DNA of 64,000 bases. It comes from Cyanoderma ruficeps. Taxonomy: Eukaryota > Chordata > Aves > Passeriformes > Timaliidae. A program made the position numbers and the translations under genes. The notes under the pieces were generated by a model. The model saw only the letters and a list, made by a program, of their open reading frames with translations, searched no databases and was not told where the DNA came from. Position 1 is the stretch's first letter, and the number at the start of each line of letters is the position of its first letter. Shown here in pieces: positions 12,303 through 22,800 of the stretch. The DNA lies in assembly GCA_008694505.1 (NCBI GenBank), contig VZDJ01004378.1, positions 23,902,849 to 23,966,848 on the forward strand, read 5' to 3'.

Positions 12303-13203
12303 AAGTATTCTGTGGTCCAGGCTAATATTAGCTTTTTTTGTGGAAAATAAGTATTACTGGCTTATGAAAAATTTGGTGACACTAGGATTTCTGGATCATC
12401 TACTTCCTCTTTTTATTTATCAAATGTAAGACATGCCATTTTAGCTCTGCTTTCTATTAGTATCTTGTGGTGACTGAGATGCTGCTATATAGTGAGATGT
12501 GGGTCAACTAAGTGCAATTGTGAAACACACAACCTCTGTCTGCCTAAATGGAAACCATTATTGGGTAGCTGTTTTTTCCTGTAAATATTATTCATTTATT
12601 TCAGCTAGGCTAGAAAAGGGAAGGACACTAAGTGGAGAGTATCATAATGTATTCTGTCAATGAAATATCTGTTAATACACATTTAATTATCCAAATGATT
12701 AATAAAGTCAATATTTATTCTCTTTGTTTTTATTAAGAGACCAATCTTCCTGACACATCTCATACACAGAGTGAGACATAAAAAAACAAATTACTAATGC
12801 ACTAAACTTGTAAATAATATTAAACCATTTTTAACCAGGGAGCTGTACTGTTGTCATTAAATCTCTCTTAATATATTATGTTAGTTTGCATTTAAGAGTA
12901 ATGGGTTAAATAGAACAAAGGCAAAATGACATCTCATCATGTTCTGTACTACATAGCCACAAGCATAAAATCTGAGTGTCTGCAGAATCTACTGTGAAAG
13001 AAATATACCATGCTGTGTTGAGGGGGTGATGGAAAACAGTGGAAATGAAAGTGTTTGAATTTGAAGGAGAAAAATATGTTTTCTCTAACTCTAAATTCAA
13101 TAAATTGTGTTTATTGATAAGAAGAGGCTGAGGGAGGTTCACAATTAATTTTAAAAAAGGGTGAGGAAGAATACCTATACCATCTTTGTTGTCTTTTTTT
13201 TTT
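12303..13203. other. Unique AT-rich non-coding stretch
   Basis: Nothing is recognised between the CR1 cluster and the assembly gap. The stretch ends in a run of T that leads directly into the gap. Confidence 0.55.
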
Positions 13204-13350
13204 NNNNNNNNNNNNNNNNNNNNNNNNNNNNNNNNNNNNNNNNNNNNNNNNNNNNNNNNNNNNNNNNNNNNNNNNNNNNNNNNNNNNNNNNNNNNNNNNN
13301 NNNNNNNNNNNNNNNNNNNNNNNNNNNNNNNNNNNNNNNNNNNNNNNNNN
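13204..13350. other. Assembly gap (147 unknown bases)
   Basis: A block of 147 N bases is preceded by a poly-T run. The non-round length suggests an estimated gap size rather than a placeholder. Apparent frames through this gap are artefacts. Confidence 0.98.
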
Positions 13351-14843
13351 ATTTTAACTATTCTTTTTCTGCCAAAAGGTAATGTTTTTCTTCATAGTCT
13401 ATAAGCAGATTTATTTGGAGTATTTTCTTTCTCAAACAACTGTTTTAACACCTGGTTAAATGACAAATGTATTCTCCCAGTACAGGTACCACAGCTGAGA
13501 AAGAACTACAGTCTGGAAAGTTTTACCCTCAATGGCGATTGATTTAGACACTCTTATCTTTCAAGTTTTTATTGTGTTTGTGAGATAACCAGTCATCTTG
13601 GGCTGCTGTGAGGAATTCTATCTTTGGGGCTTGAGAAAAAAGCAGGCAGTCAATTGTTTTCATATATCAGAAGTAACCTAGAGGGGTTGACTCATTTTGG
13701 CAAGGATGACCTGCTGGGGATTGCAACAGAAATTCAATCTGCTTGGCAGAAATGAGAGACATGGTTTACCTTTTGGGCCACATGTCACAACATTTATCAC
13801 TTCAGGGGGAAAAAAAAAGTTTTACTGTGATTGTTGCACATCTTCACTCATTATGAACTCTGAAAAACTTTGATAAAACTAGGGTGCCTGAATGGTGTTT
13901 CAAAAAGTAAGTTCCCAGTTTTTTAACATTGTCTCTGAAAGAATAAAAAGATGCTGATCTTGATGCTGGCCTCTGTTTCTTGTGTTTTCTGTTTATATAG
14001 AATAGTAAAGACATGAATCTTTTCTTTACATATGAGTCCACTATTCATCTCTGCTTCCAGCTCACAACCATTTTGACTTTTTCTCTTTTTCTTGAAGCAT
14101 AAGCCAAGAAGAATCATATGAAAGGTAAACTGAAACTTCTCCTAATCACATAGACATTTTCTACTTTCCATACAGAACTGAGGAAGTAATTTAACATTTG
14201 ATTCTCTGGATCTTTGATGTAAGTTTTGCATAAGGCATAATACATTAATGGATATTAATGCTTTTTATCTCTAATTTTGCTCTTCCCACAAGCAAACACT
14301 CTATATTGGGATAGATAATGGTCTACATACAATACGTATTCACAAAATCTGTATGAAAATGTGCATTTTACTTTACAGGTTTAAATCAGTTTAGATGTTT
14401 CTAATCTCTCTGGATGAATTTTCCAAGAGGGTCCATGATTCCTTTTCATTGTCATTTTATTGAAGTATTTCTTTGAATGCATGAGGGTATTCATTTTTGC
14501 AAGCTTACACTCAAAATATAGTCATTACCTTTTCATTGCAATGCATAACCTTGAGGACAAGTTTACAATTGCACATGCTTCCAGAAATTCTACCTGGTGG
14601 AGACTGAACTAATTTACATTTTTTTCTCTGCTGACTGAAATCAATGTCAATTTTAATGTTATTTTTATGTAAGGGTGGAAATGCTAACCCTACCTGAGGA
14701 TTTGCCTACTCCTAGAGTTATGAAAAACAAGGATCTTCTAAAAGCAAACTATCATTTGACTTACAATATCTTCAGAAATTCAGATAGTTATGTGAAGACA
14801 AACATACTAGACAGCATGAGGATAAAACACACAAAAAATTGCA

Positions 14844-14876
14844 ATTAAATACAATTAATTGAAAATTGTATTTAAT
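14844..14876. repeat. Inverted repeat, 13-base perfect arms
   Basis: ATTAAATACAATT at 14844-14856 is followed by a 7-base spacer and its exact reverse complement AATTGTATTTAAT at 14864-14876. The arms are entirely AT-rich but for one C or G each, so the stem is weak. Confidence 0.9.
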
Positions 14877-15938
14877 CTGAAAATCTATAAGAAACAGATA
14901 TCCCTTAGATCTTCAATGCTACTTAAATGTATGATGTTAATATACAAATATGAGGCTGAAAGGATATGTGGGAGTGTATTTTTAAATAATTTTGAGTGTC
15001 GTCTGAATTTCCCTGAAAACCTGTTTCTGAAAGTAAATTTTACTCATTTTGATTTTCTTTCTTCTTAACTTGATCTACTTAACATTTTTCTTAGTGAGAA
15101 TATGATCCAGAGCTTGCAGATTGGAGAACAATTAGCACAGAAAATAGAGCAATGTTTAACTTGCCATCTGGGCGGTTCTTCATATAGAGATTAATTTACC
15201 TCTGAAGCCACAAATTCTCTCCTAGCTAAAATCCATACAGGAGACAATTTCTTGCAAATACCAGGTGCTTTTTTTGGTCTTTTGGGGGTTTTTTTTGACA
15301 TTTCACTAAACACACTTGTAGCTTAAAAAGAAGTTATACTTTTTTTGATTCATGGACCACAAATTTTTCATTTCATTGACATAAGGTTTTTCACTTATAA
15401 AATGCTTTCATTAATTATAAGTCTATATATAATCAGATGTATCTGATTTTTTCATCATGTTGTTGCCTTTATCTTCAGGTTATGAATTTCTTCTAGTTAA
15501 CTATTTATACATAAATTCCTCAAGGTATTTCATTTCTCCATCAGAAGCATTTTTATAAGGTTGTTGTTGTGTGGAGATCCCTTTGCTGTTACATGAAAGG
15601 ACAAAAAATACGTATTAACTGGCATTTTGGATTGTTTAGGCATTTTCAGTCTCAATGGCATTTTAAAAGAAAGGAGGAAAAGAAAAAGCAAAGGTAGAAT
15701 TTCCAGTCCATGAGAAATTGCACAATTCTCTCTAGATAGAGGATGAAATTAAGGAGTTCCTGCACTTCTATGTCGTTGTATTAGATATACAAAGGATGAG
15801 ATAGCAGCAGAAGGTTAGGTAGGAAAATTTTATTTTAATTTTTTTTGACTTTACTTTATATACACTTTTTTTAAAAGGTAGAACATTGCCTACACAGGTT
15901 TCCACCTCTCCGACCTTGTTGGTGAACATCACCATCAT

Positions 15939-15967
15939 TATATTTCTCCTCCCGGAGGAGAAATATA
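15939..15967. repeat. 29-base palindrome, 14-base perfect arms
   Basis: TATATTTCTCCTCC at 15939-15952, one central base, and the exact reverse complement GGAGGAGAAATATA at 15954-15967. The GC-rich centre with purine and pyrimidine arms gives a stable potential hairpin or cruciform. No transposon terminus is recognised next to it. Confidence 0.95.
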
Positions 15968-18660
15968 TAAACAAAATAGATAATTCTAGATATATACATA
16001 GTTTATAGAAACTGTGTGAAAATTTCTACTACAAAATTACAATACCTCACAAGACAAGAAAACTTAAAACAACACTTCTACGGTTCTTAGAGAAACTCAT
16101 AAGCTTCTACCAGAGATTTCACTTAAAAAATTATGTACTGTCACTAATTGCATTAGCTACAGGGAGCTAATTAGGGAGATATTATTTGGACAAAAAAAGA
16201 GCAGTAATATGACTAAAGCATTGTTCCTAAATTGTGCCGTGCTTAACCTTTTTGAGGTATATCTGGTAATTTTGGTAATGACGGAATTTAAATATATTAC
16301 ACTGGGGTTTTTTGGCTTAGAAAATTGATAAACCATTTTTTACACAGTCTTATAATCTATTGAATTGGCAAAGTTCAAATCAATAATCTTATCTTTTAGA
16401 TAATTGTATCAAAGTCCTTGGATTTCTCAACCTCTGATTTTATACAGTCTGAGATGTTGTGCTAAAGAACAAATACATTGATCTTTACATCACCTTTTGC
16501 TTCAATTAGATGACTTCCCTTAATTATTTGTGTCTGTTCTTCAAACACTAGCCAGTTTTAATGAGCACAAATGGAGTATTTTTTCTAGTTTATTCCCTGC
16601 TGTTAAGCTTCAAAAATTTGTATTTGAGCTCTAAAGAGAGTATTTCAGACATTTTCGATTGCTATATATATACTTGGGTTCTAAATGGACTATTCAGCAC
16701 TACTTGGTCGCATCTGGAAATAAATAAGACCTTTAGGGAAGTAAAAGGTGAGAAAAGAAGCTTCAAAGGAATATATATATGTATTATATAGAGATAAGAA
16801 AATATTGGTTTATAGATGAGATTTATAGATCCTGAATTTGTGAAGCAGATACATCCTCTTTTGCATTGGTTGAGTTTAATTGCATATCGTTTTACATCAA
16901 GTTTTAAAATCTTCTTTGATAACAGATGATGCTTTAAGGTAAATCAATAGTCATGGAAGCAATGGAAGTCTTTATGAAGATGTTTTCAATTTACAGCCAG
17001 AGTCTCTGTTGTGATATCTCCAGAACTCACCAACAGTCTCAGTAACAAACTTCAGTAACCTGCGAACCCACACCTGGTTTTGATGGCTGTTTTCCATCTT
17101 TTCATACAACTCAATATATTGTGATTGTCTTTAGAGACTGTTTAATGGTTTAAGGTAAGGATGACTTTAAACTAGTGATGATGGGAGAGAGAGGCAGCTG
17201 CAAACAGCCCTGTGTGAGAGAGGCAGACAGGATTGCAGAGAAGAGGATCTGAAATTAAGTGAATGAAAGGGAATGAAAAATAAAATGAAATAGAGATCAG
17301 GAGTGGTCACCTGCAGCATTTACATGTAAACAAGGGAGTGCCTAAAAGTCACCATGATAGAAAAAGGGCCAACCAGACTGCCTCTGGGAAATCAACAGAT
17401 TGAGGTGCCTCTCTTAAATGCATAAACTTTCCACTCAGCTAAACTCTGATTCAGCCACACCTGGAGCATGTTATACAAAATCTACACTGCATTAATTTTA
17501 ACCATTCAACATAAAATAGAGAGAAAAGCTATCAGAAGTTTTCTTATGCTGTTTGGCAGACCACTCTCAGTTATAAATAAACATGTAATATTAATTCATA
17601 TTGCAAAACAAATACATATTTAAGACTTAATTTTGTTCAAAGCACTAAACCTGCCTTTCATGACATTAAAAAAGTTATGAAACTATGTCTTCGGTGTTTA
17701 GCAGACAGTAAAAGTCCTTTAACAAAAATTATAATAGCCACTTGGTTACAGAAACATTATAAACTTAGTTTTTCTTTCATACTGATTGGTCTTTTATATA
17801 GATCTTATATGAACATACAGCCATGGAATTACAGTGAATGAGATTTGTGAATGTTATGGAATTGACCTTATTTGTGAAAATGCAAGAATCTGAAATAAGC
17901 TTCTCCCTTTCAGTATATAATCCAACCATTTTGCTTTTGTTGATTTCTAAGCTCACACAAGTTTAAAAGTTTGGGAATTTTTAAAGTGATCCCTCAGTTT
18001 TGAGCACTGTATTTGGCCTGTTAAATATTAAATTGTGTTCTCTGTTAAAGCTGGCTGCAGTTGAAGCCTTAGTAAATGGTCTTCTTTCATGTGAAGAAGG
18101 GTGAAAAAAGAAAGAGTACCCTAAACTGTAAGGTAATGGAGCATAAAATGTTCATTATTTAAAACTCCTTGAATGATAAATGATATGTCATTGTAATTCT
18201 GTATTTTTGTATTATCCTACAACTTCAGAAAGACAAACTCTTCATAATGCACTCTTTTTAAAGATTATTTGAAAATGAACTTTTCTTAAACAAGTCTCAT
18301 ATAGTGCCTTTTGAAAATCAGATTTCTTTAACATATTTGATACCAGCATTATTCTTTTTGTGAATATACACAACAATATAGAAACAGAAACAATAAATAC
18401 TGTATAAGCTTAAAACAATGGAATATAAACTTTTCCTTTCAAAATTAGAGTAAGTTTTAGAGAAAGAGGAATTATAAATGAGAAATGTGTAACTTTCCCC
18501 CCCTTGTTCAATATCTGAAAACACAGTAAATTCTCCCTTCATCAAATATTTGCTTTCTTTTTCTTTATAAAGTCAGTTTATTAATCAAGGAAAAACCTTG
18601 AGGCTTTTTATATGTTTTATAACTAAGAACTCAGATTATTTCAGAAGAAGAAACGACTAA

Positions 18661-18721
18661 TTAACTGGGTTAACAACCATTAACCAATTTACCAATTAAT
18701 AACTTCATTAACTGGGTTAAC
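18661..18721. repeat. Direct repeat of TTAACTGGGTTAAC, 47 bases apart
   Basis: The 14-mer TTAACTGGGTTAAC occurs at 18661-18674 and again at 18708-18721. The block between also contains ATTAACC and AATTAAT. Each copy resembles a bipartite HNF1-type site (GTTAAT..ATTAAC) but with the half-sites inverted and spaced differently, so that reading is only a suggestion. Confidence 0.85.
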
Positions 18722-18853
18722 CTATCAATTTCCATGGGACAAGATTGAATTATAAGTGTAAAAATAAAGGTAAAAAAAAATCAAAAGAAACAAACACTTC
18801 AGATTTGTGATCCCAAAGTTTCTGTACCTCATTAATTAGCAATAGAGAGCTAG

Positions 18854-18894
18854 TAAATGCCATGCTTATATTCTAAATGCCATTACTTATATTC
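18854..18894. repeat. Tandem duplication, about 20-base unit
   Basis: TAAATGCCATGCTTATATTC at 18854-18873 is followed directly by a 21-base near-copy at 18874-18894 that differs around one CAT/CATTA position. Confidence 0.9.
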
Positions 18895-19138
18895 TAAATT
18901 GATGGAACACATTTTAAATGTACACCAGAACTTATCCATTTGTTTTCAAGACTTTATGACTAGCCTAAGAATCAAGCAAGATAATTTTCTTTGCTTCTCC
19001 AAGAGGCCACATGAAAACTGTTGCACCATATGTTCAGGGCTCTAATTCTACAGGACAAATCCCATTCACAGAAAACTAGTTGATAAGAAGGTGGCAGAAC
19101 AAAAAAGTAATTAAATTAAGCATAGGGGTATTTATATA

Positions 19139-19292
19139 GTCATAGAATGGTCTGGGTTCCAATACAAGAACTTTCATCTAGTTCCAAAGCCCCTGCCACG
19201 GGCAGAGATGCCACCCACTAGAGCAGGTTATTCAAAGACCCATCCAGCCTGGCCTTGAACACTTCCAGGAATGAAGCAAGTTCTCTGGACAT
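19139..19292 (-). mobile_element. CR1 LINE 3'-terminal fragment
   Basis: The plus strand starts with TCATAGAATGGTCTGGGTTCC, the reverse complement of the CR1 3' terminus. It continues with CCCTGCCACGGGCAGAGATG, CCACCCACTAGAGCAGGTTA and CCAGCCTGGCCTTGAACACTTCCAGG, all hallmark CR1 3'-UTR segments. It is truncated after about 150 bases. Confidence 0.93.
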
Positions 19293-19572
19293 ATTCCTAG
19301 TTTTACTGGGTATAGTTTGTTGGCATAACCCACATTGGTAAGAACCCTTTAGAAGTGAATGATGTTTCAAGCAGAACTTGTGGTGGTTCTAGTTCTGTTC
19401 AATACTTTAATAAAATACTTGTATAATGTAATAAGAAATATCCTATTTCCAGACAACTCAAAACAATGGAGGTCTGATACAGTCTTACATGAGGCTAGCA
19501 TGTAATGAGCCCCACAAAGTTGTATCAAGCTCTGAGGGCTGGCCTTCAACTTCTCAGGAATGGCTTAATATT

Positions 19573-19895
19573 TGTGAGATGGCTCTTCAGGTATGTTTTG
19601 TAAAGCAAAGGTTTTAATAGAAGAGAAAATAACACAGGTTACAAAACCAAAACAGAAGCCGGGCATGGTGCAGAGAAACCTCTAGCACTGGCCAAGACAC
19701 CCAGAAAACCACCAAGCAACTCTGAGCTCATTCTTAAGTATACAACAATCAAGGAGGGATAATTTGGCTTGCTGCCCAATTAAAACAGCCACAGGTTCTG
19801 AGAAACATTCCAAAGATTCAATAGGTGCCCCTGTGCTGGCACTGAGCCAACCACAGTAAGAAGGGCACAGAACTTTCTTGCTCATCTTCCTTACA
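19573..19895 (-). mobile_element. Probable solo LTR of an endogenous retrovirus
   Basis: Read on the minus strand, the segment begins TGTAAGGAAG and ends with ACA (TG...CA-type ends). It carries a TATA-like TATACTTAAG at about 19733-19742 and an ATTAAA polyadenylation-like signal at about 19612-19617, preceded by a T-rich CTGTTTTGGTTTTGTAACC segment typical of the R/U5 part of avian LTRs. Its length (about 320 bases) and base composition differ from the flanks. No clear target-site duplication could be found, so the ends are approximate. The frame at 19682-19885 (minus) lies inside it and is not a gene. Confidence 0.55.
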
Positions 19896-22800
19896 TGCTG
19901 AAAGGTAAACTGAAACTCTTTTCCTTATATGCTTGGGTGTGGAAATTGCAGTGCAACAGAGGTCAACTAGCATGCTCTATGACATGTGGGGAGATAAAAT
20001 AGTTTTCAAACACATTATAGGCCAATGAGGGGAAAAAAAAAGTAGCCTTCTCTGTAACTGAGATTAATAGAACAAAAACTAATACGTGGATTAAAAAGAT
20101 TCAGAAAATGAAAAAACGTGTACAAAATAACCAAACAAATCCAAGAGGAAGAATTTGGGAGTATACTAGTAGTCATTTCCTTAAAACATATAAAAGTGGG
20201 ATATTCCTGACAGACATGCAGCTAATACTGGCCTTAGATGGGAAACTTATTATATCACCTCCTTAAGTATCATTTGAGAGATATTCTTTTTCTGTGAGGA
20301 AATGTGAGGTTACTCTTATTTCAAAAAAACCCACTCAAAGTAGGTCTTCTCTTTAAAACTGCTACAGAGAGGTACAAAAGCTGGCAGACAAAATCTTCTT
20401 GTAATCTTAGAATGATTCACTGGTTATTAAACCTATGTTCTCCTTTATAGTTTGATGGCTACTAGCCAGCTCTTCAACATTTACTAATTAGTAACCAGTA
20501 AAATGCATCTGAAAATTGCCACCTTTAGTTTTAGGACAACTTGTCAATCCCAATGCATCAAGCCCAGCCAGTCATTAGACTTTGGTCAGCATACAGGTAT
20601 TCTGGGTTCTGGAGCTGAACTTTTCACATGATTTTTTGCTCTGTTTTGGTGGTGGTTTTGTTTCTGTGTATTTCTTCCTGATTTGCAAGTTTTATTCCAT
20701 GCTCTAATCAAAATGAAATTTCTGTAACTTCAGATGTCAGGTTGCTTGGAAGCCCCATTTTCATGTCACATTGCTAAACCTTATTGTTTAAAATACAAGA
20801 TGACATTTCTAAATTATGTTCAATGACTCCAAAAGAAAATTTCTCCAAGGAAAGTAGACTGAAAATCCTATGCATATATTAATATAAAAACTCTGAAAAA
20901 CCCAATGCTGCTTTTCTGCTAGAGTTCTAACTAGTGCTATAACATTGCTAAAATGGAATTAATTAAAATTCACTATATAAGTGAGAATAGTTGATCATTT
21001 TATCAACTACGGAAAATATAAGCAGATCTTTATGATCTATTTCTTTTCATAAAACCTTTTTGTCTTTTTCACAAGTAGGAATAAACAGATTACAGAAATT
21101 AGAACAACTGAGGAAGAACTTTGACAAATTGAAATGAGACAGCATAATATAAACAAAATAAATTTAAAGATCAAATTAGAGAATTTGGTATAGTAATATT
21201 TTACTGAGCAAATAATTTCTATTTAAATTAAAATAATGAGAACTCCCCCAGTGCCAACCCTTTAAAAACTTTGAAATAATTGTAGACAAGGGGTGATAAT
21301 GATGATGGTGTGGTGGGGATTTTGTTTTCAATTAACCAAAGAAACATACATCTACAGACATCTTAACATCTGGATTTCTTATTTACTTGCACGGTACTTT
21401 TCACAATTAATATCTCTTTCACTTCCCAGATTGCATTTTCATTGACATAACTGGATAAAATAGAAATAATCATGAAAGCAACTGATAGAAGTAACAAAAT
21501 TAGAAAAATATTTATTTTAGATTTTCAGTAAGCATTCAAGACAACAGAACAGTAGTATAGTATTGTCTAAGGCAGGCAATTCTAGTAATGTATACATTTA
21601 ATGACTTAGTGAATGTATTATTTGCTACTTTGAACCAGTAGCACATGAATAGATGTAATAATTACTAGGAAAAAATGAAATACATTAATTTTTTTTTTGT
21701 AAAAACAATCCTGACTTAAACAATAGTCATGATATAAAACTCTGAAAATGTAGGCTGTTCTTAGGATATTAGAATGGCTGGAATTTCTGGAAAGTGAAAG
21801 GCTGCTTAATCTAGCATTGAAAAAAAAAGTTTAACAAAGAGCTGAGAAAAAAATAGACAAAAAAACTACAAAAAACTCTAACAAAATCCAGCCAAACAAT
21901 GAACCAACCAAAACAAAACAGAAAACAGAACCAAACCCTTACAAAAAATGAATTGGTGGTGAGTTCCAGTGTTAAATCTGTTTGGTCCTATTGGTTTTTG
22001 CGAAAAGAGCAATTCTCACATCTTTTCTACTCCTCTTCCACCCCCACTCTTGCCATGCAGTGCTGCCTTCTCAATTCTGTCATTAGAGTGACCCCTTTGA
22101 GATCTGAGTATGCAGGAAATTTTTATTTCTTTTTCCCCTATGGTATGATCTAGGCTTACTAGGCAGAATTAACTTGTGAAGGGATCAGATGAGCACATTA
22201 TGGGGCAACAGAGCTACAAGCAATACTCACCTGAGAATAGGAAAGGAAGCAAGGAAAAGGGACTGGTATGTCCAGTGAGTTGTTGAGATTTCCTCAGTTA
22301 TATCACCACTATGCAATCAGGTAATTTTGAGGGATCTTATCTCTCTCTCTCTCTGTGTCACTCTCTGTATATGTATATAAATGCATAGCTTGATTTTGTA
22401 CTCTATATTGGAAATACTGGACAATGGAAATTGTATATGACATCAAGAGGGAAAAATAAGCATTTTAAAACAATTACTATGTTATTACTTTTAAAGGTAT
22501 TTAATCTGCAACTGCTGGCACTGATAAATAGAATAGGGAAAAACCAAGCAAGTGAACTTTCAAAAATATTTTATCCTTTTTAAAGGGGATTTTCTTTGTT
22601 AAGAAAGAAAAAAGAATCTTATATTCTTGTATAATTTGAAACCTCTCCAATGTACCACCAGGAAAGCTCTCATCTCCTCAGTAGGCAAAAAACACCCTAT
22701 GATTACAAGTTGTCTTTTTCTAAGAGGAACTTTAACTTCTTCATTTCTTCCTTATTCGTACAGTACCACACTATTATTTAGGAAACAGAAAGTTCCCCAC

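Larger units (their letters stand above)
13351..19138. other. Unique AT-rich non-coding stretch with inverted repeats
   Basis: No gene or transposon is recognised over almost 6 kb. Structures visible by eye are a hairpin at 14844-14876, a 29-base palindrome at 15939-15967, a duplicated GTTAAC-containing 14-mer at 18661-18721, and a 20-base tandem duplication at 18854-18894. A patch at about 13490-13810 is of higher complexity than its surroundings. The short frames resemble no known family. Confidence 0.5.

Noticed and set aside
13161..13404. Frames spanning the N gap
   Set aside because: Most of their residues are unknown; they exist only because N codons are not stops.
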